64,000 nt of DNA, taken from the NCBI GenBank assembly GCA_963776375.1, contig CAVZMF010000002.1, positions 682,001 to 746,000 on the forward strand. The letters run 5' to 3'. Shown here in pieces: positions 33,070-42,710 of the stretch. The notes beneath the pieces were generated by a model that worked only from the letters and a program-made list of their open reading frames with translations, ran no database searches and was not told the origin of the DNA. The position numbers and the translations under genes were made by a program. Within the stretch, counting starts at the first letter, position 1. Every line of letters starts with the position of its first letter. Source of the DNA: PALSA-612 sp963776375. GTDB taxonomy: Bacteria; Actinomycetota; Thermoleophilia; Gaiellales; Gaiellaceae.

Positions 33070-33986
33070 CTACGCCGGTTCTCATCGACTGCGACCCCGG
33101 TCACGACGACGCGATCGCGATCCTGCTGGCGTTGGCCAGCCCCGAGATCGAGGTGCTCGGCATCACGACCGTGGCGGGGAACCAGACGCTCGAGAAGACG
33201 ACGACGAACGCCCTGAAGATCCTCGAGTTCACGGGGCGCACGGAGATCCCCGTCGCCGCCGGCGCCGCCCGCCCGATCGTGCGCGAGCCCTACGTCGCCG
33301 CCTACGTCCACGGCGAGACCGGCATGGACGGCCCCGACCTGCCCGACCCCGGGACGCGGCCGGTCGATCAGCACGCCGTCGACTTCCTCGCCGAGCGCAT
33401 CGAGCCGGGCGTGGTGCTCGTCCCGACCGGCCCGCTCACGAATATCGGCCTGCTCCTCGCCCGCCATCCCGAGGTCGCGGAACGGCTCGACCGGATCGTG
33501 CTGATGGGCGGGACGATCGCCGAGGGCAACGTCACTCCGGCCGCCGAGTTCAACATCTGGGCCGACCCCGAGGCCGCGGCGCGCGTGTTCACGAGCGGCA
33601 TCGACCTGACCATGATCGGCCTCGACGTGACCCACAAGGCGCTGTTCCGGCCGGCCGATTCCGAGCGCCTCGCGACGACGGGCCGTACCGGCAGGCTCGT
33701 CGCCGAGCTCTTCGCCTTCTACCAGCGCTTCCACTCGGAGCAGTACGGCTGGGACGGCTCGCCCGTGCACGACGCGGTCGCCGTCGCGCACGTGATCCGC
33801 GACGGCCTCGTCGAGACGGCCGACCGCGGAGTCGTCGTCGACTGCGGCGGCGAGCTCTCGCGCGGCCGCACCTACGTCGACCTGTGGGGACGCGCGGGCT
33901 GGGCGCCGAACACGCACGTGGCCGTGGACATCGACGCCCAGGGCTTCGTGGACTTCCTCGTCGAGCGTCTCGCATCGCTGGGATGA
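33066..33986 (+). CDS. Ribonucleoside hydrolase
   Basis: Splits nucleosides to base and ribose. 306 residues. The calcium/ribose motif Asp-Cys-Asp-Pro-Gly-His-Asp-Asp-Ala is at residues 9-17, Val-Pro-Thr-Gly-Pro-Leu-Thr-Asn near 121, Met-Gly-Gly near 145, Glu-Phe-Asn-Ile-Trp-Ala-Asp-Pro near 160 and a C-terminal Val-His-Asp-Ala near 237. Pyrimidine- or inosine/uridine-preferring types cannot be separated by eye. Between rbsK and an LLM oxidoreductase, each overlapping by 4 nt. Confidence 0.93.
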   Translation: MTTPVLIDCDPGHDDAIAILLALASPEIEVLGITTVAGNQTLEKTTTNALKILEFTGRTEIPVAAGAARPIVREPYVAAYVHGETGMDGPDLPDPGTRPVDQHAVDFLAERIEPGVVLVPTGPLTNIGLLLARHPEVAERLDRIVLMGGTIAEGNVTPAAEFNIWADPEAAARVFTSGIDLTMIGLDVTHKALFRPADSERLATTGRTGRLVAELFAFYQRFHSEQYGWDGSPVHDAVAVAHVIRDGLVETADRGVVVDCGGELSRGRTYVDLWGRAGWAPNTHVAVDIDAQGFVDFLVERLASLG

Positions 33987-34792
33987 AATTCGGCGTTCTC
34001 GCGCTCCAGGACGCGCCCTGGGGCGAACTGCTGGAGCGCTGGCGCTCGCTCGAGGAGCTCGGGATCGAGACGATCTGGGTCGCGGACCACGTCGCGCCAC
34101 GAGCGGACATGCAGTGGTTCGAGGGCTGGAGCTGTCTCACGGCGCTCGCACACGTGACGAGCCGCCCGAGAATCGGGCCGCTCGTCAGCCCGATGACGTT
34201 GCGCAATCCAGCGGTTCTCGCCCGCACCGCGCTCAGCGTCGCCGAGCTCTCCGGAGGGCGCCTGGAGCTCGGCGTGGGCTCGGGTGGCGGTCAGCTCGAC
34301 CACGAGGTGGCCGGCGTGCCGGACTGGAGCCCGAAGGAACGCGCGGCCCTGTTCGCAGAGTGGGTCGAACGGCTGGTCGAGCTGCTCGCCGACGACCGCC
34401 TCCAGCCAAAGCCGAACGCGCCGATCCCGCTGACGATCGGCGGGCACGGCCCGACGGTCCTGCGCCTGGCCGCGAAGCACGCTGACCGGTGGAACGCATT
34501 CGGCGGCGTCAGTCTCAGCGCCGAGGACGGGCTCGCCAAGTGCCGCCGGGACAACGAACGGCTGGACGAGCTCTGCGCGGGGACCGGGCGGACCGTCCTG
34601 CGCTCTGCCATCGTCGGCTACCCGTTCATCGCCGAGACGCCGTGGTGCTCCGAAGAAGCGTTCCAGGACTTCGTCGGCCGCTGGGAAGAAGCCGGCTTCG
34701 AGGAGCTCGTCCTCTTCCATCCGTGGGACTGGGAGATGCCGGAAGGCTCGGTCGAGCCGGGGCTCCCGGAGCGCGTGCTGGGAAAGGGGTAG
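33983..34792 (+). CDS. LLM-class flavin (F420/FMN) oxidoreductase
   Basis: 269 residues with the luciferase-like monooxygenase barrel: Glu-Glu-Leu-Gly-Ile-Glu-Thr-Ile-Trp-Val-Ala-Asp-His near residue 27, Ser-Gly-Gly-Arg-Leu-Glu-Leu-Gly-Val-Gly-Ser-Gly near 91, and Ile-Gly-Gly-His-Gly-Pro near 153. The sequence resembles F420-dependent members common in actinobacteria. Substrate unknown. ATG overlaps the nucleoside hydrolase stop, so it is transcribed with the salvage genes. Confidence 0.88.
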   Translation: MKFGVLALQDAPWGELLERWRSLEELGIETIWVADHVAPRADMQWFEGWSCLTALAHVTSRPRIGPLVSPMTLRNPAVLARTALSVAELSGGRLELGVGSGGGQLDHEVAGVPDWSPKERAALFAEWVERLVELLADDRLQPKPNAPIPLTIGGHGPTVLRLAAKHADRWNAFGGVSLSAEDGLAKCRRDNERLDELCAGTGRTVLRSAIVGYPFIAETPWCSEEAFQDFVGRWEEAGFEELVLFHPWDWEMPEGSVEPGLPERVLGKG

Positions 34793-34817
34793 CGGCCGGC
34801 CCGTCGAAGTCAGCCCC

Positions 34818-37049
34818 ATGGCTCGCAAGAAGCGGCCGACGAAGCTGCGCCCGCGGAAGCCCGCCCGCGTGCGCAAGAAGCGCGCGCCCGCCCGCAAGAG
34901 CGCCGTCGCGAGCCACCATCGTCCGGAGCTCGCCGGCCTCGCGCTCGTCGCCCTCGGCGTCTTCCTCGGCGCCTGCCTGTACGGGAGCTGGAACGGCGGC
35001 AGCGCGGGGGCCTGGCTCGCGACCGGCGTTTACGACCTGCTCGGCGCGGCCGCCTACGTCCTGCCGGTCGCGCTCGTCGCGGTCGGCGGCCTGATGCTGG
35101 CGCGCAGCAGCCTCGTCGACTTCCGGCCCTTCCGGCTCGGCCTGCTCGCGACGGCGCTCGGCCTCGGCTTCGTCCTCGGCCGCGAGCACGGCGGCTACTA
35201 CGGACGTGGCATCGACACCGTCCTCGGCGGCGCGATCGGCTCCACGGGGCTCGTGATCCTCGGCGTCTTCGCGCTCCTCGCCGGTGTGCTCCTGCTCACG
35301 GGCGCATCCGTCGGAGCGATCCTGCGCCGCTCGCACCATGCCGTCCGCGTCGTCGGCCGCTCCGCCCGCGAGCGCCTCGACCGCCCCGCCACCCTGGAGC
35401 CAAGCGACACTGTGTTGCAGCGTCCGGAGGAGCCTGGTCTCGAGGCGGTTGCCGGGCCGGCGCCGGCCCTCGTGGACGGGGTCCACGACTACCCGGACAT
35501 CATCTCGTCCGAGGAGAACGCGTACGAGCCCGCGCCGCTGCTCGTCGAGCCGCCGGAGGCAGTCGAGGAGACGCAGGGCTCGCTGTTCGAGACCGCGGAC
35601 GCGCCTCCGCCCGAGTACCGGCTTCCCGACCGCACAATCCTGCGCCGCTCCAAGGCGGTGTCCGGATCGACCGCGGAGCAGAGCGCCCGCACGGCGGAGC
35701 TCCTCGTCCAGACGCTCTCGCACTTCGGCGTCGAGGCGAACGTCGTGGGGGAGATCTCGGGGCCCCGCGTGACCCGCTACGAGCTGCAGCTCGCCGCCGG
35801 CACGAAGGTGTCGAAGGTCGCCGGCCTCAAGGACGACCTCTCCTACGCGCTCGCGACGACGGAGATCCGCATCCTCGCGCCCATCCCGGGCAAGCAGGCC
35901 GTCGGCGTCGAGGTCCCGAACACCTCGCCGAATCTGGTCACGCTCGGCGACGTCTTCGACGACCTGCCCCAGGCGACGAGCCCCTTGACCGTCTGGCTCG
36001 GCAAGGACATCTCCGGCAACGCCGTCTGGACCGATCTCGCGCGGATGCCGCACATCCTCATCGCCGGCACGACCGGCTCGGGCAAATCCGGCTGCCTGAA
36101 CGCGATGCTGACCTCGATCCTCCTCCGCTCGACACCCGACGAGGTGCGGATGATCCTGATCGACCCCAAGCGGATCGAGCTCGGCTACTACGAGTCCATC
36201 CCGCACCTGCTCACGTCGGTCGTGTCCAGCCCCAAGCAGGCCGCCGCGGCCCTGACCAACGTCGTCGGCGAGATGGAGCGCCGCTACGAGCGGATGAGCC
36301 TCATGCGCGCCCGCAGCCTTCCCGAGCTGAACCGGACGCTCCGCGCCCGCTCGAACGAGCCGCTCCCGTACCTGCTCGTCGTCATCGACGAGCTCGCCGA
36401 CCTGATGATGATCTCGCCGCAGGAGGTCGAGGAGGCGGTCATCCGGCTCGCGCAGAAGTCCCGCGCCGTCGGCATCCACCTCGTGCTCGCGACGCAGCGG
36501 CCCTCCGTGGACGTCATCACCGGGATGATCAAGGCCAACGTGCCGAGCCGGATCGCCTTCGCCGTCTCGAGCCAGACCGACTCGCGCGTGATCCTCGACC
36601 AGGGCGGAGCCGAGTCGCTGCTCGGCCAGGGCGACATGCTCTTCAAGCCGCTCGGCACCTCGCGCCTGCAGCGGCTCCAGGGCGCCTACGTCAGCGAGGA
36701 GGAGATCGCCCTCGTCGTCGAGCAGTGCCGCGCCCAGCGACCACAGGAGCTGGACGAATCGATTCTCGTCCCGCCCGAGCCCGAGGACGCCGAGGTGGAC
36801 GACGAGGACGGCGAGTTCGACCCGGACGAGGATCCGCTGCTCGAGAAGGCGATCGAGATCGTCGTCCAGACCCAGACCGCCTCTGTGTCGCTGATCCAGC
36901 GGCGGCTCCGGGTCGGCTACACGCGCGCCGGCCGGCTGATCGACATGCTCGAGCGCCGCGGGATCATCTCCGGCTACGAGGGCTCGAAGCCCCGCCGCGT
37001 GCTCGTGGGCGAGGGCGACGTCGAGCGCGTATCCACGCTCGATCGCTAG
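34818..37049 (+). CDS. ftsK: DNA translocase FtsK/SpoIIIE
   Basis: Pumps chromosomal DNA through the closing septum. 743 residues, at the short end. Very basic N-terminus, four transmembrane helices (about 35-165), a linker of only ~120 residues, then the motor: alpha domain, Walker A Gly-Thr-Thr-Gly-Ser-Gly-Lys-Ser near residue 416, Walker B Leu-Leu-Val-Val-Ile-Asp-Glu-Leu near 520, and a C-terminal gamma winged helix (about 675-740, Ile-Gln-Arg-Arg-Leu-Arg-Val-Gly-Tyr) that reads orienting sequences. Confidence 0.96.
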   Translation: MARKKRPTKLRPRKPARVRKKRAPARKSAVASHHRPELAGLALVALGVFLGACLYGSWNGGSAGAWLATGVYDLLGAAAYVLPVALVAVGGLMLARSSLVDFRPFRLGLLATALGLGFVLGREHGGYYGRGIDTVLGGAIGSTGLVILGVFALLAGVLLLTGASVGAILRRSHHAVRVVGRSARERLDRPATLEPSDTVLQRPEEPGLEAVAGPAPALVDGVHDYPDIISSEENAYEPAPLLVEPPEAVEETQGSLFETADAPPPEYRLPDRTILRRSKAVSGSTAEQSARTAELLVQTLSHFGVEANVVGEISGPRVTRYELQLAAGTKVSKVAGLKDDLSYALATTEIRILAPIPGKQAVGVEVPNTSPNLVTLGDVFDDLPQATSPLTVWLGKDISGNAVWTDLARMPHILIAGTTGSGKSGCLNAMLTSILLRSTPDEVRMILIDPKRIELGYYESIPHLLTSVVSSPKQAAAALTNVVGEMERRYERMSLMRARSLPELNRTLRARSNEPLPYLLVVIDELADLMMISPQEVEEAVIRLAQKSRAVGIHLVLATQRPSVDVITGMIKANVPSRIAFAVSSQTDSRVILDQGGAESLLGQGDMLFKPLGTSRLQRLQGAYVSEEEIALVVEQCRAQRPQELDESILVPPEPEDAEVDDEDGEFDPDEDPLLEKAIEIVVQTQTASVSLIQRRLRVGYTRAGRLIDMLERRGIISGYEGSKPRRVLVGEGDVERVSTLDR

Positions 37050-37107
37050 CGCATTTCACGCCTTGCAAAGGTCGTGTAAGTGCGGCTGAGCAGCACCAAC
37101 TTCCAAG

Positions 37108-37113
37108 TAAAAT
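37108..37113 (+). promoter_or_regulatory. -10-like TAAAAT before the BMP operon
   Basis: TAAAAT in an AT-richer patch, 45 nt before the ATG at 37159. No good -35 seen. Implies a ~39-nt leader with its own ribosome site, unlike the leaderless genes nearby. Confidence 0.35.
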
Positions 37114-37158
37114 CGCACGTCGGACCTCATGGGTAGTTCCATCTTTCAGGGAGGGCAC

Positions 37159-38232
37159 ATGAAGCTAGGCAAGAAGCTGCTGTTCGTGCTGGCTGCCGCC
37201 ATCGTCGCGTCTGCGGCGATCGTGGGCAGCCTGTCGACGAGCGGCGGCAAGGCCGCCACGAAGGCGACCAGGGTGGCGGTCGTCGCGGACATCGGCAGCC
37301 TCAACGACAAGGGCTTCAACACGCTGTCCGGCCTGGGGCTGAAGCGTGCCGAGAAGCAGCTCGGGGTCGACGGACGCATCTATGCCACGCAGACCGCGGC
37401 CGACCGGCAGCCGAACCTGGTGTCGGCGGCCCAGGCCGGCTATCCGCTCGTGTTCGGCGTCGGCGTCCTGTTCGCCTTCGGCCCGCTGCCGACCGTCGCC
37501 GCGGCGTTCCCGACGACCAAGTTCGCGGGAATCGACGTCGCGCAGGGCGACATGTGCGGCGGGAAACCGGTGCCGCCCGCGTGCAAGAACGGCGTGGTTC
37601 CGAACATCCACGGCATCCAGTTCGCCGAGCAGGAGGCCGGCTGTCTCGTCGGCAACATCGCGGCGCTCGAGATGAAGCGCGAACACCGCAACACGATCTC
37701 GGCCATCGGCGCGAACAAGGTGCCCGCGATCGTCCGCTACATCGCCGGCTACAAGTACTGCGCGCAGCGGGTGAACAAGAACATCAAGGTCCTCGTCAAC
37801 TACGCGAACGACCCGACGTTCGCCGACCAGACGAAGTGCAAGGCGACGGCGCTGGCGCAGATCGCCCGCCGCTCGCACGTGATCTTCGCGGTCGCCGGCC
37901 AGTGCGGCCTCGGCGCCCTCGATGCGGCGAAGTCCGCCGGGATCTGGGGCATCGGCGTCGACGCCGACCAGTACTTCCTCGGTAAGCACATGCTGACCAG
38001 TGCGACCAAGAAGGTGGACCAGGCCGTCTTCGACACGATCAAGAAGTACCAGGCGAATCCGGCCGGCTTCAAGGGCGGAGACGAGAAGCTGTACAACCTG
38101 AAGAACGACGGCGTCGGCTACGGCCGCCTGAGCCCGAAGCTCCCGGCGTCCGTGCGGAAGCAGATCACCAAGAGCACGAACGCGCTCGAGGCAGCTGATC
38201 ATCGGGGCAAGGTCAAGCCCCCGAAGCAGTAG
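37159..38232 (+). CDS. BMP-family substrate-binding protein (PnrA/NupN-like)
   Basis: Extracellular binding component of a nucleoside-type ABC importer. 357 residues from the ATG at 37159, preceded by GGGAGGG. Signal peptide (hydrophobic about 7-25) without a lipobox Cys. PnrA/BMP features: Gly-Ser-Leu-Asn-Asp-Lys-Gly-Phe-Asn near residue 50, Glu-Gln-Glu-Ala-Gly-Cys-Leu-Val-Gly near 165, Gly-Ala-Asn-Lys-Val-Pro near 190, and Gly-Ile-Gly-Val-Asp-Ala-Asp-Gln near 270. Two Cys pairs may form disulfides. Heads the transporter operon. Confidence 0.93.
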   Translation: MKLGKKLLFVLAAAIVASAAIVGSLSTSGGKAATKATRVAVVADIGSLNDKGFNTLSGLGLKRAEKQLGVDGRIYATQTAADRQPNLVSAAQAGYPLVFGVGVLFAFGPLPTVAAAFPTTKFAGIDVAQGDMCGGKPVPPACKNGVVPNIHGIQFAEQEAGCLVGNIAALEMKREHRNTISAIGANKVPAIVRYIAGYKYCAQRVNKNIKVLVNYANDPTFADQTKCKATALAQIARRSHVIFAVAGQCGLGALDAAKSAGIWGIGVDADQYFLGKHMLTSATKKVDQAVFDTIKKYQANPAGFKGGDEKLYNLKNDGVGYGRLSPKLPASVRKQITKSTNALEAADHRGKVKPPKQ

Positions 38233-38246
38233 ATCGGCGACACCAA

Positions 38247-38271
38247 GGGGGACAGGCTCGGTCTGTCCCCC
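38247..38271 (+). terminator. Hairpin between binding-protein and ATPase genes
   Basis: Perfect 9-bp stem GGGGGACAG / CTGTCCCCC with a 7-nt loop, 14 nt after the binding-protein stop and 23 nt before the ATPase start. No T run. Such intra-operon structures often leave the binding protein in excess. Confidence 0.6.
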
Positions 38272-38294
38272 ATCGCCTCCCCTTAGGATGCGCC

Positions 38295-39833
38295 GTGGCC
38301 GACGTCGCCCGTCCTCGAGCTCAGGGGAATCACGAAGCGCTTCCCCGGCGTCGTGGCCAACGACAACGTCGACTTCGATCTGAAGCCCGGCGAAGTGCAC
38401 GCCCTGCTGGGCGAGAACGGGGCCGGCAAGTCCACCCTGATGAACGTCCTCTACGGCCTGTACAGGCACGACGAGGGCGAGATCCTCCTGAACGGCAAGC
38501 GGGTCGACTTCTCCTCGGCGAAGGACGCGATCCGGGCCGGGATCGGCATGGTGCACCAGCACTTCATGCTCATCCCCGTGATGACGGCGGCGGAGAACAT
38601 CGTGCTCGGCAACGAGCCGACCGAGGGGCACGTGCTGCTCGACTACGGCGAGGCGCGCAAGAGCGTGGAGGAGATCGCCAGGACCTTCGGCTTCCACATC
38701 GAGCCCGACACGCTGATCGAGGACATGGGCGTGGGCCAGCAGCAGCGGGTCGAGATCCTGAAGGCGCTCTACCGCCGCGCGGACATCCTCATCCTCGACG
38801 AGCCGACCGCCGTCCTGACACCCCAGGAGGCGACCGAGCTGTTCGCGATCCTGAACTCGCTCAAGGCCGAGGGCATGTCGATCATCTTCATCAGCCACAA
38901 GCTGAACGAGGTGCTCGAGATCGCCGACCGGATCACGGTGCTGCGGCGCGGCCGGAAGGTCGGAACCGTTGCACGGGAGGGTGCGACCGAGCCCGAGCTC
39001 GCGCGGATGATGGTCGGGCGCGACGTCGTCCTGCGCGTCGAGAAGGATCCGGCGAAGCCCGCCGAGCCGCTGCTCGACGTCGCCGATCTGCACGCCTCGG
39101 ACGACCGCGGCCTTCCCAAGGTGCGAGGCATGTCCTTCCAGGTCCGGGCCGGCGAGATCGTTGCCGTCGCCGGCGTCGACGGCAACGGCCAGACCGAGCT
39201 GATCGACTGCCTCACCGGCCTGCGGCATCCGTCGGACCGGCACCATCACCGTCGCCGGGAAGACACTGTCGGCTCACGCGTCGCCTCGCGACGCTCTCGA
39301 GGCCGGCATGGGCCACATCCCGGAGGACCGCCAGCGGCGCGGTCTCGTGCTCGACTTCACGCTGGCGGAGAACCTCGTCCTCCACGACTACGCGAAGGAG
39401 CCGAACGCAATCCACGGCTGGCTGTTCCCGGAAGGGATCGTCCGCCGGGCGCGCAACCTGCTGCGACAGTTCGACGTCCGCGGCGGCGGGCCCTCGACGC
39501 GCGCTGCCGCGCTCTCGGGCGGGAACCAGCAGAAGGTCGTGCTCGCGCGCGAGATCGGCCGCGACCCGCGCGTCCTCCTCGCCGCCCAGCCGACGCGCGG
39601 GCCTGGACGTCGGCGCGATCGAGTTCGTGCACAGGCGGCTCGTCGAGGAGCGCGACCAGGGCCGCGCGATCCTGCTCGTCTCGCTCGAGCTGGAGGAGAT
39701 CCTGTCGCTCGCCGACCGGATTCTCGTCGTGTACGAGGGCGAGATCGTCGGGGAGTACCCCCCGACGGTCAGCGAGGAGACGCTCGGCATCGCGATGACG
39801 GGCGGCAAGGTGCCCGGGAAGGCCGCGGCGTGA
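38295..39833 (+). CDS. Nucleoside-type ABC transporter ATPase, two nucleotide-binding domains (frame-shifted three times)
   Basis: About 510 residues after repair, typical of the RbsA/NupO type with two ABC domains in one chain. Domain 1: Walker A Gly-Glu-Asn-Gly-Ala-Gly-Lys-Ser-Thr, signature Val-Gly-Gln-Gln-Gln-Arg-Val-Glu-Ile, Walker B Ile-Leu-Ile-Leu-Asp-Glu-Pro-Thr. Domain 2: Gly-Val-Asp-Gly-Asn-Gly-Gln-Thr-Glu and signature Leu-Ser-Gly-Gly-Asn-Gln-Gln-Lys-Val-Val; the second Walker B region reads Ala-Ala-Gln-Pro-Thr-Arg-Gly, as usual in this family. Extra bases lie near 38309, 39231 and 39598. Stop overlaps the permease start (GTGA). Confidence 0.93.
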   Translation: MADVARPRAQGNHEALPRRRGQRQRRLRSEARRSARPAGRERGRQVHPDERPLRPVQARRGRDPPERQAGRLLLGEGRDPGRDRHGAPALHAHPRDDGGGEHRARQRADRGARAARLRRGAQERGGDRQDLRLPHRARHADRGHGRGPAAAGRDPEGALPPRGHPHPRRADRRPDTPGGDRAVRDPELAQGRGHVDHLHQPQAERGARDRRPDHGAAARPEGRNRCTGGCDRARARADDGRARRRPARREGSGEARRAAARRRRSARLGRPRPSQGARHVLPGPGRRDRCRRRRRRQRPDRADRLPHRPAASVGPAPSPSPGRHCRLTRRLATLSRPAWATSRRTASGAVSCSTSRWRRTSSSTTTRRSRTQSTAGCSRKGSSAGRATCCDSSTSAAAGPRRALPRSRAGTSRRSCSRARSAATRASSSPPSRRAGLDVGAIEFVHRRLVEERDQGRAILLVSLELEEILSLADRILVVYEGEIVGEYPPTVSEETLGIAMTGGKVPGKAAA

Positions 39834-41094
39834 CCGAGCCGCCGCCCCCACCGACCACCGAGCAGGAGCAGCGCCCCGAGGCACCGCTCGGCCTCGCCGC
39901 GAGGCTCGAGCTGTGGCACCGCGCCGGGGGCATCGCGGTCCCGCTCCTGACGACGCTGCTCGCGTTCTTCATGGGCGGGCTGGTCGTGCTCGCGATCAGC
40001 CACAAGAACCCGCTGGGGACGTACCGGGAGATCTTCAACGGAACCGGGCTGAACTGGTTCGCGTCGTTCTGCTCCTCGAGCGGCACGGCCACGTCGATCC
40101 CGTGCACCGCGACGCACGAACCTCCAGCAGACGCTGATCCAGTTCACCGTCCTCGTCCTCACCGGCCTCGCGGTCGCGTTCGCGTTCCGGTGCGGGATGT
40201 TCAACATCGGCGGCCAGGGCCAGTACATCGTCGGCACCGTCGCCGCGGTCCAGCTCGGCACGTCGCTCTCGGGGTTGCCGACGGCCGTCCACATTCTCCT
40301 CTGCATGGGGGCGGCGACGCTGGCCGGTGCGCTCTGGGCCGGGATCGCCGGCATCCTGAAGGCGACCGTGGGCGCGCACGAGGTGATCACGACGATCATG
40401 CTCAACTGGATCGCCCTCTGGGTGGCGAGCTACCTGATCGGCTTCGGCGGCCCGCTGCAGGACCCGGCGAGCGGAGATGTGCCCGTGACCAAGGAGGTCG
40501 TCGGCAGCGCGAAGCTGCCGATCATCTGGGACCAGGACCTGAACGGCGGGATCCATCTGCCGCAGGGGCTGCACATGGGCCTGTTCGTCGCTCTCGGCGC
40601 ACTCGTCCTGTACTGGATCGTGCTCAACCGGACGACCCTCGGCTACGCGGTGCGGGCGGTCGGCTTCAACCCCGAGGCGGCGCGCTACGGCGGGATCAAC
40701 GTCTCCCGGAACTACTTCCTGGCCATGGCCATCTCCGGCGCGTTCGCCGGTCTCGCCGGCTCGATGGACATCCTCGGCTGGCAGTTCCGGCTCGACCTCG
40801 ACCTCGGTGCAGGGCTACTCGCAGATCGCCTTCATCGGCATCGCCGTCGCGCTGCTCGGCCGCAACACGGCGGTCGGCATCTTCCTCGCGGCGTTGCTGT
40901 TCGCGGCGCTCAAGACGGGCACCTCGGCGCGCAACCTCGATCCGACCGTCTTCAAGCCCGAGCTGGCGAACAACCTGACGCAGCTGATCCAGGGACTCGT
41001 CGTGCTGTTCGTCGGCGCCGACGTCCTCATCCTCTACCTGTGGACGAGAGGGAAGAAGCTGCGGCTGCCGACGCGGCAGAGGAGCCCGATCTGA
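39830..41094 (+). CDS. Nucleoside-type ABC permease 1 (NupP-like, frame-shifted twice)
   Basis: About 420 residues after repair, with roughly 9-10 hydrophobic helices. The family core Phe-Arg-Cys-Gly-Met-Phe-Asn-Ile-Gly-Gly-Gln-Gly-Gln near residue 120 is clear, as is Thr-Ile-Met-Leu-Asn-Trp-Ile-Ala and Tyr-Gly-Gly-Ile-Asn-Val-Ser in the cytoplasmic loop. Extra bases near 40110 and 40806 break the frame; length is 3n+2, matching two insertions. GTG start overlaps the ATPase stop. Confidence 0.9.
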
Positions 41095-42335
41095 GCACGC
41101 ACGCCGAGGCCGTCCCGGGTCGCCTGGCGAACCGACCGGCTACGTCGCTGTCGGTCGGGATCGGGCTGGGCGCTGCTCGCGCTCTGGCTCGCGCTGCCGC
41201 CGGTCACCGCCCGATCGGTCGCCGTCCCGCTGATCGTCGGCGGCAGGCGGGGTCGCAGCCGGTGCCTGGGCGGTGCACGAGGGCGACCCGCCGAGCGGGT
41301 TGGGGGGCGGTCGCCAGCGGGCTGATCGGGATGATCGGCGGCGTCTTCGTCACCCGCGCGAGCGCCGGCGCACCTCTCCGACGTCATCACCTGGTCGACG
41401 CTCGTCTCGCTGACGCTCGTCTTCACGACGCCGCTCCTCTTCGCCGCGCTCGGCGGGATGTTCTCCGAGCGGAGCGGCGTCGTGAACATCGGCCTCGAGG
41501 GGATGATGCTGATGGGCGCCTTCTTCGGCGTCTGGGGCGCAGACAAGACGGGCGGGTGGGTCGGCGGCCTCGCCATCGGCATCCTCGCCGGCGCGCTGCT
41601 CGCGCTCGTCCACGCCTACTTCTCGATCCACCTCCGCTCCGACCAGATCGTCAGCGGGACAGCGGTCAACTTCCTCGCGCTCGGCATCACCGGCTACCTC
41701 TACAACGACATCTACGGCGGCCAGGGGACGCCCGAGCGATCTGCCGGGCATCCCCAACCTCACGGACCGGATCGATCTCAGCTGGCTCGGCAGCATCCCA
41801 CCGAAGACCCTGGGCACGTTCCTGTTCGATTCCTTCGGCGGCATCAACCTGCTGACGCTCGCCGCGTTCGCCCTCGTCCCGATCACGTACGTGATCATGT
41901 TCCGGACGGCGCATCGGCCTGCGGATCCGCTCCTGCGGCGAGCATCCGCGCGCCGCCGACACGGTCGGGATCAACGTCTACGCCGTCCGCTACGCCTCGG
42001 TCACGACGTCGGGAGCGCTCGCCGCCTGCGGCGGCGCCTTCCTCTCGATCGGCTACGTCCACTCGTTCAGCGAGAACATGACCGCCGGCCGCGGCTTCAT
42101 CGCGCTGGCCGCGCTCATCTTCGGCAACTGGCGGCCGTTCGGCATTCTGGGAGCCACGTTGCTCTTCGGCTTCTCGAGCGCCCTCGCGCCGCAGCTCGAG
42201 AACGTGGATGCGTGGGCGAACTACAGTACGCTGTTCGCCGCTCTGCCCTACCTGCTCACGCTGATCGCCGTCGCCGGCGTGATCGGAAGCTCGACACCGC
42301 CTGCAGCCGTTGGCCGTCCATACAAGAAGCAATAG
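41091..42335 (+). CDS. Nucleoside-type ABC permease 2 (NupQ-like, frame-shifted about six times)
   Basis: Repaired product about 412 residues. Core Phe-Ser-Glu-Arg-Ser-Gly-Val-Val-Asn-Ile-Gly-Leu-Glu-Gly-Met-Met-Leu near the middle is diagnostic. Frame changes near 41150, 41244, 41288, 41366, 41735 and 41908 each move one step the same way, fitting six inserted bases in 1.25 kb. No ATG/GTG/TTG occurs in the first ~100 nt; a CTG at 41091 overlapping the upstream TGA is the best start candidate. Confidence 0.85.
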
Positions 42336-42675
42336 CCGCCCACACGCCGGCAATCCTCGCGCGGTGGCGTCGGTCGTGTTCGGCCTGGCCTCGGTGCTGG
42401 CGATCCCGGGCGGCGTCGTCCTCTCCTACTACTCGGAGACGGTCACGCTCGTCCAGTCATCAGCCTCGGCGGGGCTCGCCTTCGTCTTCGGCCTGTACGC
42501 GATCCTGCTCGCCCGGCGCGGCCGCGAGACGATCGCCCGGACGATCGGTCGCTCGGGCGGCGGAGCGGCGAGCGCGGTCGGCCGGGCACTCGGCTGGCTC
42601 GGCCTCTGCATGGGCATCAGCGCAGCGCTCGCGGTCGGCTTCTACGGCCTGCTGACGCTGTTCGCGAAGTCGTAG
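42310..42675 (+). CDS. Small membrane protein after the ABC operon
   Basis: 121 residues from a TTG at 42310 that overlaps the permease end by 26 nt; later starts are possible. Three hydrophobic segments (about 17-38, 46-64, 92-116) with an Arg-rich loop. DUF4190-like membrane proteins look similar, but I cannot assign a family. Ends 35 nt before rodZ. Confidence 0.6.
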   Translation: MAVHTRSNSRPHAGNPRAVASVVFGLASVLAIPGGVVLSYYSETVTLVQSSASAGLAFVFGLYAILLARRGRETIARTIGRSGGGAASAVGRALGWLGLCMGISAALAVGFYGLLTLFAKS

Positions 42676-42710
42676 CCGCGCTCCGCCGGCTGCCATAGAA
42701 TCGGAGCCGC

